Assembly: GCA_009760855.2 (NCBI GenBank)
Contig: WPIO01000001.1
Location: 3,554,001-3,618,000 of the forward strand
Length of the DNA stretch: 64,000 nt
Source: Cristatella mucedo
Lineage: Eukaryota > Bryozoa > Phylactolaemata > Cristatellidae
Reading direction: 5' to 3'
Shown: in pieces, positions 1 to 11,339 of the stretch
Position numbering within the stretch: position 1 is the first letter of the stretch
How the letters are laid out: each line of letters begins with the position of its first letter
Position numbers and translations under genes: made by a program
The notes under the pieces: model-generated
Told to the model about the DNA's origin: nothing
Database searches by the model: none
What the model saw: the letters and a program-made list of their open reading frames with translations, nothing else

Positions 1-670
1 GAACCTTGGTTCATCAAGTTAGGAAACGAGTTGCATGTAATGCAGAGATTATTAAATTTGTTATTTCTAGATATGTTCCTTTCGGTTTACTTCCGTTCTA
101 GGCATTTCTTGTTCGGTCGTTTTTGTAATGCTTTCATTTCATTTTTCAATGCTCAAAACTTCAGATTTTAGGCATAAAATGTTTGATTTTTGAATAGTAA
201 CCTTAACAGCTATTCGATATTTGGACCAATCTTCTCAGTATTTTTTACATTTACCCTTAAGCGACTGAGAACGTTTAGTTTTTCAATAAAACCTTACCTT
301 AATAGTGTTGGCTAACACTGAAGGCTCGGCAGCAATATTAATTATCCAACATATCGTTAAAGCAGACAGGTTTGAAGACAAAACCAGATCGAGAAAACCT
401 ATATACATGAGCTACTAACAAAGTACAATAGTAATTAGTAATATTCGTAGAGTAATACATTCCTTCACACTCCCAGAATAATTTATTGCATTTAGGCTCG
501 GAAAATTGCCCCACTTGATTTCTCAACGGTTACCAAAAAAGCTGCCTCCCACTGCACTCGAGCAAAAAAAGTCGAAAGTATTTGGAAGCATGCATATCGT
601 AAAAGCTGTTAGCGTGTTCAGCGACAGTTCATTCTCTCGCTCTATATGAAGCTTAGTTTCAGCGACCGCT
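1..670. other. No gene recognised
   Basis: AT-rich sequence with only short chance open frames. I found no lectin, LINE or SINE match. If receptor A has the exon order of receptor B, this is probably part of the intron between its two CTLD exons, with the first one left of the window; that is inference. Confidence 0.4.
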
Positions 671-1521
671 TTTAATTTAATGTAACGTATCTCCGTCTGT
701 AACTCCACAAAGTCCTAAAGACTATGTGGGTGTTACGCAGAGGAGTTTTGTATTTACTCACAGCCTAAGCGGCCTTTGGTACGTATTCGGTAGCCAACAT
801 ACTTCGACTCTCGCCAGCAGACTTCACTCAACAAAGAGAAAGTTTGAAGCATAGTAGAGTCAGGAGAGCAGTTGAGGTAGTGATTAGTATGAAAGTAGCA
901 GCTCAGGACCGCTGAAAAGGACGAGCCATAGTCAACAGCAGGAGAGTAGTTGTCGTTGCGTTAGAATTGATTGTGGAAGTGAGTTCCACAGTCTATGGCC
1001 TGCAGAGCTAAAGCTTTTCGCGATAGTCGTCTTTAAGCGGAAGAATGGAACAGCTAATTTATTTTTCACACAGGACCTGAAGGCGCGAAGAGGCTGAAAC
1101 TGGCGCAGCAGTTCAGCTAAGTACAGAGGAGCCAAGCCGTGGTGGGCCTTGGGGGTCAGCGTAAGAACTTTGCTCTGTATCCGTTGCTCAGCCGGCATCC
1201 ATCCTAGCTCTTTTAGCAAAGGGGACACATGTTCAAAACGCCTGGAACTTGAGGACCAGCCTTGCAGCCATATTCATAGCCAGCTGCAATGGCCTAGATG
1301 CTTTCTTTGGTAGCCCAGCCAAAAGGGAATTAAAATAACCAAGCCGAGACAGAACTAAGGAGCTAGTTAAATTTTTTGCAAGCCACTGTGGAAATCAACT
1401 CCTAATCTTAGATAGGGATCGGACGTGATGGCTAGCTGTAGAAGCAGTCTTCCGAATGAAGCTTTTAAAATTTAGGCAGCTTTCGAAAACGACACCTAAA
1501 TTTCAAGCACGTGGTGATGGT
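671..1521 (-). mobile_element. LINE family 1 copy, 3' part
   Basis: Read on the minus strand this matches the 3' part of the plus-strand copy at 59.6-60.87 kb: the C-terminal coding region after the reverse transcriptase (including [20 protein letters not shown]), then the 3' untranslated region, ending in a TAATG/ATTAC-type tail at the left edge. It stops near 1,521, so it is 5'-truncated as usual for non-LTR elements. The frame is broken and it is not a host gene. It lies upstream of the first visible exon of receptor A. Confidence 0.85.
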
Positions 1522-1932
1522 CGAAAAACAGAATTATTAAACAGCATTAGCATTCACCGAACGGACGTATGGCTGTAAATCGGAGTCGGTAGAGGCATGT
1601 TAACGTGCTTCAAATAGTTTTTAAACGTGCAAAATGACAATGCGACTATTCCATCGCCAAGTTTTTGAATCGTCTGTGGTACATTGTTCTTCCTAGATTC
1701 AGCGGGCACTGCTAGCATCCTGATTTCCCGGGTGTCATAAATAAGCTGCGTTCCTCTCTGTCTGTGATCGGTCTCCCAAACTCGATTCTTGGTGGCCTGA
1801 AAAGCTCTCCAGTATTTATGCTACGAAAAGGTCCTGATTAAAATTGTAAAGGCTAAGAGTCCAATAAATGTTGTCTTCATCCGTAAATGAGTGTTTACTC
1901 CGCTGTTATGTGAATTTTTTTCGTTTAAGCAG
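1522..1932. other. Intron of receptor A, no other feature seen
   Basis: Sequence between the LINE copy and the lectin exon. The last bases form a T-rich tract ending in a good AG acceptor at 1,931-1,932. Nothing resembling the first half of a CTLD was found here. Confidence 0.45.
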
Positions 1933-2094
1933 ACACCAAAAGCAATTATTTCAACTGGAATCCTGGTGAGCCAAGTGGCAATGGCCTTGAAGTTAACCAG
2001 GATTGCGTGTACATGCGGAGAGGTCATGAATGGCGGTGGGGGGATACTTCTTGCGACTGGGTATTTCGGAAATATTCGTCCATCTGCGAATACC
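1933..2094 (+). CDS. Receptor A: exon for the C-terminal half of a C-type lectin domain
   Basis: A T-rich tract and AG precede the exon and GTAAGC follows it. The 162 bp encode the second half of a C-type lectin domain: NWNPGEPSGNG, QDCVYMRR, WRWGDTSC and a closing SSICEY. In canonical domains this half carries the EPN or QPD sugar-specificity loop and the WND calcium loop; here they read EPS and WGD, so classical calcium-dependent sugar binding is doubtful. The exon starts with two bases completing a codon and ends after one base, exactly as the matching exon of receptor B (52,812-52,970). Eight of nine residues around the YMRR motif match or are similar in the two genes. The first half of the domain is not in the window, so the gene is partial at its 5' end. 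Confidence 0.85.
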
Positions 2095-2245
2095 GTAAGC
2101 GACTAGTAGTTGCAGTAATAGAGTTTAAATCTCGATTCCGAGTCACCGTATTTATGTGCAAACTGCTTAGAAAACTTACAGGCGTGTTGGTAATCTTCTA
2201 AGAAGCTTCGCTGTAAAAACACCTGGACGATTGCCCATGCGCTGG

Positions 2246-2730
2246 CTATACTGTTGTACCAGAGTACCAAAAGCATGATTTAATCTCACTGTGGCAACTT
2301 TCATAGGAGCCGTATATCGTCCTCCTCCGACTTTCTCACGTCTGCAAGAAAGGCCATCAGTTTTCTCATCGACTTTGAAAGTCGGCTATCCAGAGCTACC
2401 GGTCCGTGGTAGCACGATGAAGCCATCTACAATAATAATGAGTTCGGACAGCAACGTGACGTCGATCAACCCAGACATCGAGCCAGCTGATCAAAAATGG
2501 CGAAGCTCATCTCTGGGAGTGTATGAAGGTATTGACAATTGATTTCTCCTGCTAAACCGAATTATTTTTGTCAAGCTTAGGGACAGTTATCTTTCTCTGC
2601 CACTTAAGAAAAATGCGAAGCCCTAAGTTGCCGTCTGCCCGAGAGGCTATTTATTGTCCCGTGCTGATACTGCCGGCGATACCGTTGTACCAGAGTACCA
2701 AAATCATAATTTAGCCTCGCTGTGGCACCT
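2246..2730 (+). repeat. Pair of ~55-bp direct repeats flanking a stalk exon
   Basis: Sequence at 2,246-2,300 recurs at 2,674-2,730; the shared core is GTTGTACCAGAGTACCAAAA. The copies sit about 428 bp apart on either side of the 2,382-2,528 exon. Confidence 0.75.
2382..2528 (+). CDS. Receptor A: first stalk exon
   Basis: Open frame preceded by a CT-rich stretch and AG (2,380-2,381) and followed by GTATTG. Its phases (two bases in, one base out) fit both the preceding lectin exon and the next stalk exon. It encodes about 49 residues rich in Ser, Thr and Pro, including GSTMKPSTIIMSSDSNVTS with a possible N-glycosylation site NVTS. This is what is expected of an extracellular stalk between the lectin head and the membrane. 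No domain is recognised. The acceptor is chosen by phase and is less certain than the donor. Confidence 0.55.
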
Positions 2731-3963
2731 GACTGCTATATAGCAGAAGCACAGTGCGACTGAAATATTCATGCTGAGGTTATGCGACGATAATGCGTTT
2801 GTGTCTAGCTAGAGATTCCTAAGAACCTCTCCTCTGCGGAGCCCATGCCTTAGCTACAGAGCTGTCAGTTGACCATTGACTTATCGAGAGTACACGGCAG
2901 TTCTCTCTATTCAGGGCTTCTAACATTGGTCTACATGGATAATAATGTGACAATAAGCACCCAATGCAAATTCCAAGTGTAGGATGAAATTTTGTATTGC
3001 AATTGCATGCTGAGAAAGTTCAGAGCACATTACTTCCTTTTAGAGCGCAAAAACTGAATAGTTGAGTGCCGGAGATATTGTAAGGCAGTTAAGCTTGTAA
3101 TTTGAAAATTTACAGCGAACAAAGGCCCTACTTTCTTGGGACTGAGAGCTGAAAATTTTCCACTCTCTGGCAGACATAAGGAAACAGTCTCTGCAGCGGT
3201 CAAAGTAGGTCCTGTGCACTTTTTAAAACGATAGGACACCAACATGAATTCGAGGTTATGAGCGCTTAATGAAGTGCTCCTTCCAGCCGATTAAAGGTTT
3301 AATGCTCACGTGGCCATACTGCGGTCTCAGTCTAAAGAAAACAACCACATGCGTATATCGCTGAAAGTAGCGTCCCAAGGAGACTTGCGATTCGTGCCCT
3401 CAGGCTCGGCCGTTCGGAGGGCTTTCCGGCTGGTTTTAGTTGGCTTTTATCCAGGCGTCTCCGCAGCTGGAAGGCTCTAGAAAGAAGATTGTGCTCCTCC
3501 CGCAAGAGACCGACATGGACTTGTGGCGCTAAAGGGCGGCTTTTCGGAGTGCCTCTCTGTTGCCTGCAAGGTGACCCCCTCTGCAGACTTAAGTCTGGCA
3601 CTGGAACTGTACTGCCCCGCAGGGCTTCGTTAGTGGCCCTAGATACAATTTCTTTAGCCCTAGGCACGGTAATTTTCCTGGAATATAAACACGAATCCTT
3701 GAGCCAAAGGTACGCCACCGGGCACGGCTAACTTGCGTCTCAAAAAACCTCTGCACCTACTTGACCTTTTAACCCACCGCTGCTCGCCTGTCAGCTGACC
3801 TCTCAAGTCGATGCATAATGAACCTTGCAACGTTCGCTTGATCGGACTGAAGCGGTCTATGAGCCAAGGACGCACCGCTTAAACGCCTTAAATTGGTTCG
3901 GAGAAAATAATTGATTTACCCTTTCCAAAAATTCGAGTAACCACTTAAAATACCAAATATAAG
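2731..3963. other. Intron of receptor A, nothing recognised
   Basis: No exon with matching phase, RNA gene or mobile element was recognised. Open frames around 3.3-3.7 kb occur on both strands and resemble nothing known to me. Confidence 0.4.
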
Positions 3964-4245
3964 GAAAGTATCTCCGTCAATAACACCATAAAGCCAAAAG
4001 GAATTTGTAAGTGTTTCTGAATAACACTCATAACGTAAGCGGCTTTCATTGCCCACACGGCAACTAGCAGGCTTCATCTCGTGCAACAAAGTTAAAGCGA
4101 CAAGCATAGCTTAGTCAGGAGGGCGGCGGAGGAAGTGAGTAGCATATCAGTAGCAGCCCAGGATGACTGAAGAGGATGCACCTCAGTTGGCAAGAGGAGA
4201 AGGCGCCGTTGATAAGAATTGTGGAATTGAGTTTCACGGCAACCA
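3964..4245 (-). mobile_element. LINE family 1 fragment, degenerate
   Basis: On the minus strand this follows the 3' region of LINE family 1 (compare 700-960 and 62,440-62,660): TATCTCCGTCAATAACACCA near the left edge, the AACACTCATAACGTAAGCGG block, then GGAAGTGAGTAGCAT. It is much more diverged than the copies at either window end, so it is older. Confidence 0.7.
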
Positions 4246-5300
4246 GAAAAAAGCGTGCAGGACAATAGCGCACCGACTAATACGCCCTAAAATAATTTTA
4301 AGGAATGCTGGTTTAAATAGATATTCATAATAAGAGTATTTTGTGAGAGAAAATACATAAACTGTAAACTCACATCACATAATAGTTTATGCCAGCGTTT
4401 AAAATATTTCAAAATGGAATAGAAAGAGTTAATATAGCCTAATAATCATGCCCTGTTTTTTAAGACGAAAAAGACGAGAGAGAGTTGTGGGAGATTTCTT
4501 GAAGGTAATCTCAAACTCGGATGGTTCCGAAGTAAGTTGCTGATGTTTTCAGCACAAACATTAGGGTCCCTCGAATAAGTGCAACATCCTGCGACATCCT
4601 GCAGCCATTTCTAAAATGATAGTCACAACACTGCTGTTTTGATTCCGAATTATACAGCATGGTGTTACGGGTTTACCTACCAAAGTTCATGCTATTGCAC
4701 TTGCACATTCTCAATTCTCATGCTATGCCTTTAAGTGGCCCCGGTCAGCCAGAATACTTACAGATTTGAACGGCAATATCGCTGCTATTGCCACAACAGG
4801 CATCGCAACACTCCGGTTTTAATTTCACGCTATATAAAATGGTGGTACGGGTTCACCTTCAAAATTTCGTGCAAATGTGCATCCGCGTTCTACTGCAATC
4901 GCCTCAAATCGCTTGGGCCGTGCAGTTTCGAACTGCGATAAAACTGCCATTTTCATTACTGGTTTTTCGAAACTTCGCTTCTGCTTCTGAATTTTAGGAA
5001 ACAGTGTTTTGCGCACAGCGTTCTGTGACTCCACTAGTTTTTAAAGTGGCCGTCTATGCCAAGTTGATATTACCCGGAAACCTATTCAACACCGTAAATG
5101 GTCCAGCAGAGATGTCCATGGGGCTAATAAGTCGTCGACTACCATGTGGCGCTAAGCGTCAGGGTCAGGCCTTCTTTTAGACCTGTCTTGCCACTATTTG
5201 AGCCCAAAAAAGCCTAAGCAGGAATCGGCAAGTCACGCCATCTAACTCGTGCCGGTTATGTCTTGCATATGGACTGCAGCGTGCTCGGGTTTTCTTGCAG
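4246..5300. other. Intron of receptor A, nothing recognised
   Basis: No exon or repeat is supported here. The last bases (GGGTTTTCTTGCAG) form a strong acceptor for the next stalk exon. Confidence 0.4.
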
Positions 5301-5477
5301 CGGCAACTGCAACTGCAAACTACAACTCACATTCTGACGCTGCTGAATCGAGTACGAAGGAATGGAGCCTCGCTAGTTCTACAGGCAGCAGGAATCTTCC
5401 GCAAAGCGGTGCGCTCGAGCTTGACCAGCAACGTTATTATAAACTTGAGTCACCAAGTTCAAGCTCATTAACTCAAG
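5301..5477 (+). CDS. Receptor A: second stalk exon
   Basis: Strong acceptor TTTTCTTGCAG and strong donor CAAG|GTACGTGAG bound an open 177-bp exon, again two bases in and one base out. It encodes about 59 residues rich in Ser, Thr, Ala and Gln, including AATATANYNSHSDAAESSTK and ESPSSSSLTQ. This fits an O-glycosylated extracellular stalk. The phase lets it be skipped or duplicated without breaking the frame. Receptor B has a short exon (55,050-55,106) in the corresponding place with the same phases but little sequence similarity. Confidence 0.65.
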
Positions 5478-5984
5478 GTACGTGAGTGATTACAAGGTAA
5501 CCGTACTCCGGCTTCAAGAATGCATTTTCCAGATACTTCTCGCTGGCACATAGCTGCACAAAGTCGTCCAAGTTTATATTCAGCGATACAGAGTTTTAAG
5601 GAGTTCCTCTCAAAGACCGGGTTAAGAGGCACACAGTGCAAAGCTGTTCATTCAAAAGGCAAGCTCTCTTATCTACCCACTGCCCCATCAGTCATTATTT
5701 TACGCACAGGAGACTGCGCTGGCACTCTTTGTGCGACTCGGGTCTTGGATTCAATTTTGTGTTGCATCTCCAGAAGAAATCGCTCGTCGCATGCTCAAAG
5801 ATGCGAGACAAGCTGGCTTTGTCGCCGACAGGTTCCACCATTAAGCAAAACCACTACTAATGCTAAAGCCCCCTTTAAAATCAGGCGGAACCTGGCTCTT
5901 TAGCTTACCGGTACGCGCAATATACAGTTAACCCGTGCCATCTGTTGAAAGTGCGATCTCCCCACTCAAGGTGGCAGCACTGTA

Positions 5985-6050
5985 GCAGCACTCCGGGGTC
6001 AACGGTGTCACTCCGGGCTCACCATGCATACTCCGGGGTCACCATAGAGC
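5985..6050 (+). repeat. Short tandem repeat with ACTCCGGGGTCA core
   Basis: The core ACTCCGGGGTCA appears three times with small changes within about 65 bp. Confidence 0.6.
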
Positions 6051-6689
6051 GCTTGGCACAGCTCATGAGAAGGAAAGAGTGACGGCCAAATGCTACTGCA
6101 CTTTAATTAAAGATCTGGACTTGTAGAATAGATAGATAGACTTACATAGCTAGAGACGAGCTAAACGAATATCATACTCATCCCCTCCGAGCTCTGGCGA
6201 CGCGGCATATAGTCGCTGCGTCGTTAACGTCGTCGGCTAGTTTTCTGCGCTTCCAAAGCATTGTAGTACTGTTGGTTCAGAAAACTGCATAAGTTAGAGA
6301 ATTTCTAGTACCAATTTTGCACGAATATGAAGCTTAAGATAAATATTGCAATAAGGATATCTCCTCCGAATGGTTGCACTTTGGGTTCGTTCATTCTCTC
6401 TTCCTCTATATAAAATTGCAAAAAAAACAAAGCAATTCAAGGCGCGCTACATTTCAAACCGTATATATCGTATTAGGAATTAAACAAATTAACTTGCACA
6501 TCAAAGCGGTAGCTATCGTAGTTACTCACCCCTAACAATAGATCTACAATATGGAAATTAAAACCAAACGTTTTGCTCCCACACGCCCACTAATTTCTTT
6601 GCAGTCTGCTTCCACAATCCTACTATTATCTTAGCATTCTTCTGTCTTTGACGAAAAGTGCAAGAGATGGACACCACCTGCTTAGAAAG

Positions 6690-6745
6690 AGATTGAGTTC
6701 TTTGAGCGTGCTTTATCAAGTGTTTTATTACTATTACTTATTTGA
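6690..6745 (+). mobile_element. LINE family 2 3'-end fragment
   Basis: Only the 3' terminus is present: TTAGAAAGAGATTGAGTTCT, a TGCTTTATCAAGTG block and an ATT-rich tail. It matches the ends at 13,018-13,083 and 23,095-23,160. Confidence 0.7.
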
Positions 6746-6804
6746 TGCATCACCTAAACTCAGACTGTAAGCTGAGATACGTGTATAAAGTCATTTCTCT
6801 TCAG

Positions 6805-6895
6805 CGGATATACAGACGTACATCATGACGGGAGTCATGGGGTTGGCAGCTGCTATCGGAATAATTGGAGTGGCAGTCTGCATTCGCCAGCGAAG
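6805..6895 (+). CDS. Receptor A: transmembrane exon
   Basis: Acceptor CTCTTCAG and donor AAG|GTAATC bound a 91-bp exon. It encodes ADIQTY, a hydrophobic segment of about 20 residues (GVMGLAAAIGIIGVAVCI) and a basic stop-transfer run RQRR. This is a type I membrane anchor: lectin and stalk outside, tail inside. It enters with two bases and leaves after two bases of an Arg codon, just like the transmembrane exon of receptor B (55,414-55,501), which ends in the same kind of basic run. The two exons differ by only three bases in length. Confidence 0.8.
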
Positions 6896-7104
6896 GTAAT
6901 CATCCACGTTACCTTGACCTTTCGCACGCTGCAGTAGAGTTTGCGGTTTAGCCGAGTAGGATATACCTGCGAAACTATGTGAACTCCAATTGGCATCGCA
7001 TCGATTGAAGTCGATGTCTTTGCACCTGAGCATCTAGAGCATCGAGCCGCTGACACTGCTGGGCTGCAGCTGTTGTTAAACCCCGTGCTGGTGTTGTGCT
7101 GTAG

Positions 7105-7444
7105 GGAGGTGGCACGTCTCATGAAGAAAACAGAGCTCAGTCGTCATGGACAACTAACAGATCCAGCAGAGGTCGACGCGTGTCTTAGCATTCGGAAAAT
7201 CGGCCAAAGTGCAGAACTGCAGACAGCATCTAGTCGAAGCTCAGTTTCGAACGTGTACGTCGACCTCAATTTCCGTGGCAGTAGTGACTGCGACCTCCAC
7301 CGATCGCAAGGAGATGATAGAGGCTCCATTTATTTAGAGCCGTGTGAACGTCAAGTTAATTCTGACGCTGACCTAATCGCTCTACCTCCTCCGCCACCAC
7401 CTCCTCGTCTTGACCCAAAAGGTACCACCTGTGGTGGCTGTTAG
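7105..7444 (+). CDS. Receptor A: cytoplasmic-tail exon with stop
   Basis: Acceptor TGTGCTGTAG; the single base G completes the Arg codon split at 6,895. About 112 residues follow to a TAG at 7,442-7,444. The tail begins REVARLMKKTELSRHG, then carries two tyrosine sites, SNVYVDLNF and GSIYLEPCE, and a polyproline stretch PPPPPPPRLD near its end. YVDL and YLEP align with YVDM and YAEP in the receptor B tail with similar spacing, which argues for common descent. Known rules suggest SH2-domain docking at the tyrosines and SH3 or WW docking at the prolines. The partners are unknown. The tail is half the length of that of receptor B. Confidence 0.75.
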
Positions 7445-8201
7445 CATAAACGAGAACTCAAAAGGCATAGAACTGGTTGCTTTTGGGATTCCATGGAACT
7501 GAAATTTTGCCCAGCCTCGACAAACTAGGGCAACGTATGCAACCTCTCACCCGGACATATGAGACCTCATCAAGGGCTGCTAGTTTATCTGATGAAAAAC
7601 AGCCACACACGAGTAATATTAAATGCTGTCCAACTTCATTTACACTGCTTCCTTGAGATTCTAACTTACTACTTAAACTTCTTTGTGAATGGCCAGCTAT
7701 TGTGACCCGACTAATACCACTGTGTCCATACAATTGCTTTTAAAGATATATTAACGCTCTTGTCCTGAATAAGCAGCTCAGTGTTCTCTCAGGCTGTTTG
7801 TGTGCAGCTGCTGCAGGACGCCGCCAAGGACATCGCAGCAATTCATCCGATTGGAAGCTTCGCTGCCTTGAGCTGAGAAATAGTTGCTGAGCCCGAGTGT
7901 TTGGTTCTCTAACTAAGGCATTGCTGAAACGCGAAGCTTCTTCTGAATCACTTACTGATAAATACATGGATACTTACTCGTGGCGCGTCCTCTTTCCTCA
8001 CTGCAATCATGGCACACGTTCTATGGTGCAGTGATGCATGATGGGAGCGCATAATCGAGCAAATACAAATCGCCAGCCTTCAGCGACGAGGCGCTGACCT
8101 CAGCTGTTCAGTCACACTGGTGCATGTGATTTCACACGGTCTTCAATATGCAGCGTTTGGAAAGTTGCTACAGAGCCTCCTATTTTCCTCTAAGAAATAA
8201 A
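7445..8201 (+). other. Probable 3' UTR and poly(A) signal of receptor A
   Basis: No further exon is seen after the stop. An AATAAA hexamer at 8,196-8,201 followed by a GTGTT-rich stretch is the first good poly(A) signal downstream, giving a 3' UTR of about 750 bp. The end is inferred from this motif only. Confidence 0.45.
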
Positions 8202-11099
8202 AGTGTTCCACAGACGGCGGCCGACATTGTCGAATCTCAAGCTTGCCTAAAATGGCATTAGCTTCGAAGCCCATCAATCGACGAGCTACGAAAATACGCG
8301 GGCAGCCCACCCTGTCGCTTGCTCTTTGACCCTCGTCCAGTCAATTTCAGTTCCTTCAATTTCCCTTCAATTTCAGTTCAGCATCTCACCCGAGCTACGT
8401 TCTCTCAGCGATACTCGCTGTGCTCTCTCTCTCTATATCTCTCTCTCTTTCTCTCTCTCTCTCTCGCTTTTTCAGCTTGCCTCGTCACGTCTTACCAGAC
8501 GGCAAGGAAACTGAGCGTCAAAGTCTACGAAGCTAACATCGACAGCCAATATCAGCCAAGGTAGAAATTAATCTTCGATGACCTTCAGTGGCTGGAATGT
8601 TGCTAAACATCGGAAAGTCGTTGGCATGTGACTCGGGAGATGAGTGACCATTACCACGAAATCACTAGTTCGAAAATTGTGAAACTAACATTAGGATGGC
8701 TTTCAAACCACCAGTCAAAGCCAAGAAATTGTATTTAATTCTCTCCCCAGATACCATTGATTAAGCTTTGATTCATCGGCACACAAGCGCCTCTAACTAA
8801 CCTTTGACTAACACCTGCTCTTACCCGACTACTATGCGTGCGATGTTAACTTTAGAGCGCCATTCTGCTAGCAACGGCTTGTACAAGCTTTAATCGTCTA
8901 TCGTAAGTTAATTAGACAGACCCCTAGTCCATAGTTCGCCATGCTTACCCATAGGTACACCTATACTGACCAAGTTCGTCGAGGTAGGGACCAGACTTTG
9001 CCTTACAAAACAAACCACTGCTTGAAAATGGTGACCCACCATTTCCTTTCACATTCGATGATTAGTCACGCCAGAGTACTGCCGGTTAATAGTTACCAGT
9101 AAATAATAGCTTTTTACCTTGTCTGACGCATAGCTAGAATAAGGAAACAGGTATAGAAAATCTTCGGTACCAACCATTTGATCACTTAGTAAATTGGACG
9201 TAAATGAAGTAAAACTAATTAACATTGTAAAATTAACGAAATCTTAATTGACGTATATTGGACGTATTGGCAAGTCAGAATGTTTAGTTTTAGCAGTCTA
9301 GTTTTGCCGTTTAATGGTATTGGATAGGACAATGGGTTCCGTTGCAGCCTTGGCTGTGCAAACTAAGCTTCGCTTGACGTCCAAGGTCAAGGTCCATCCC
9401 AGACAATTTTCCGAGATCTGGCCAATAAATAACGCAAGCAGGAGAAACGTTTTTCGTAATTGTGCAAGCCAATCTTGTCAGTTATACCAAAGGCCGTCTT
9501 TGCGAGATTAAGAGCTGGAAGTCTTTGCAACGAACGGAGCGACACCGTAACCCTCCGGTTGTCAGTAAGATTGCTTTAGCGATTGAACGATTGAGACTAC
9601 ATTATTCTACTCAAAATACTGGGCAACTAAGCTAAGCAGTATATTCTTAAATACTTCTAGAAGCCTATATTAATTCTGGCTGTAAAATTTGCATATAGTT
9701 GCATAATCATTGACTTAACTTCCGATACCGACTCCTTAATTAAAAGTATCGGGCGCGTCTGGAGACGCTCTAAAAGCTTAAAGTGACAGAGTAACTGCAA
9801 GCTACTTATCAGCAATCTAGGGAATGTAGAGGCGATCTCATGCTGCTATTTTAATGGGCACACAGCTATATGCGTAGCTGAATAGATCACGGCGCCATAG
9901 TTCGAGTATATTCTAACTATCCAGTGTACTCACAAAGTAGTCAAGGGGGGTGGGCAGCAAACAGCAAGTGGTCACATTTCAGAAAAAATTCACAGCTAAC
10001 CGCTTTACATTGTCCCATGGTTAGCTTCCGGAAGTCTTACATATAAGTCTTATGGGCAGTGATCATGAAACCTGACGCAATTTAAAATTTGTAAAGAAAA
10101 CAGTATAATACTGCCGAGTAGCAAAATCGCAGATCAGTATTCATGGCTAAAGCACTACTCTGAAAATCCTCGAAGGAGGCAGCCAGACTAGTGCGTTTCG
10201 ACTGCATAACTGGAGCGTCGCACCTGTAAGCCAGTGCTTCGCGACAAGTCAAGATCGGAGGTCGGCTGGTGCTAGTTCCGGTCTACTTCCAGCGAACCCT
10301 GGCGCGTGAGGAAGAACTTCTAGCTAATTCTGAGCTCTTAAAAAGGAAAGCTGCCAAAAAATGAGACCCGAAAGGCGGCATTTACGAGGCCGGTAGAGTA
10401 ACTGCCCGGTACGGCTCTCATCCTTCTAGTGGCGGTTACGTGATTTATTCAGGTATGCTGAAGACACGCCTAACTGGGGACGCATACGGACGCTGCAGGG
10501 CTATTAGGGCCCGGCAGGCCATTGATACGCCCCTCGATCGCGGCGCCTGAAGTCGAACGCATTTATGCGGACAAATTAATGGAGGAAAGGAATGCCGACT
10601 AATTGTGTATGCTGAATGCTTTAGAACCTTGGGGTCTAAGAGCAGATTCCTGCTCTTTTTATTCAAAAGTACGAACGAGTCTCGGTAATTTCAGGCGTTA
10701 TAATAATAGCATTGCAAATTCAGAATGCCTCTTCAACCGCATAATCTAGACCTCGCGTGTCTGTATAAGCCGCAGTCTGGAGTAGCTGGCTGCTGGTCTA
10801 ACCGAAGCGCGTTAAAAGCTTTTTGATTTAATTAAGGAACTAAGATCTTACTCTCTGCTAGCAATGGCTTAGCTTGCCACAGTCGGCCTGGTTTGCGTGA
10901 CCTCATCCTCGGTGAAGGCCGGTATTGCGAAAGCGTAATAAACACTCGCGTCGAAGGCCTCGGCTCTCATTCCCCGCACAGTATGCAACGGCCAGACGAC
11001 CGACGAGCAGGAATCCCGCGAATGAACGCGACGGCGCGGGACGCCGTCCTGATATGGGATCCTAAAAGGGTCCTAAAAGTACTCGATAAAGCCTTGAGA
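8202..11099. other. Intergenic, nothing recognised
   Basis: Apart from the small CT tract at 8,428-8,466 I see no gene, RNA gene or recognisable mobile element. Open frames are short and lack any known motif. Confidence 0.4.
8428..8466 (+). repeat. CT-rich microsatellite
   Basis: Imperfect CT dinucleotide run with TATAT and TTT interruptions. Confidence 0.85.
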
Positions 11100-11280
11100 A
11101 AGTCATGGCAGGATTTCACCCATGCACGGACCAATTTAGATGTGGCTTAGTGTCTCTCCACAAACCTGAATTCTACCATTACTACGTAGCAGAAAGTAGG
11201 CAGAATCAGCAGCAGAGCCAACGTGCTCCTCTTCTAAACAGTCACTTCGGACCAGGCACATAGATTACTTAGGGATTCAA
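11100..11280 (-). mobile_element. LINE family 2 fragment (internal)
   Basis: The minus-strand sequence runs parallel to 12,035-12,205: a CACGGACCAATTTAGATGTG block, then an AAAGTAGGCAGAATCAG block and a CAGGCACATAG block. It is diverged and truncated at both sides. Confidence 0.6.
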
Positions 11281-11339
11281 AACTATATATAAGAATTACA
11301 ATGGAGCAGCAAGTGAAAGTAAGACAGCAGTAATAAATT

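Larger units (their letters stand above)
5478..6804. other. Intron of receptor A
   Basis: Contains a short direct repeat at about 5,990-6,050 and a LINE family 2 tail at about 6,690-6,745 (listed separately). A roughly 74-codon open frame at 5,626-5,848 has no recognised domain or matching splice phase. The intron ends TCATTTCTCTTCAG, a strong acceptor. Confidence 0.45.

Noticed and set aside
5626-5848. Open frame of about 74 codons in a receptor A intron
   Set aside because: No ATG near its start, no known domain, and no phase-matched splice sites on both ends.
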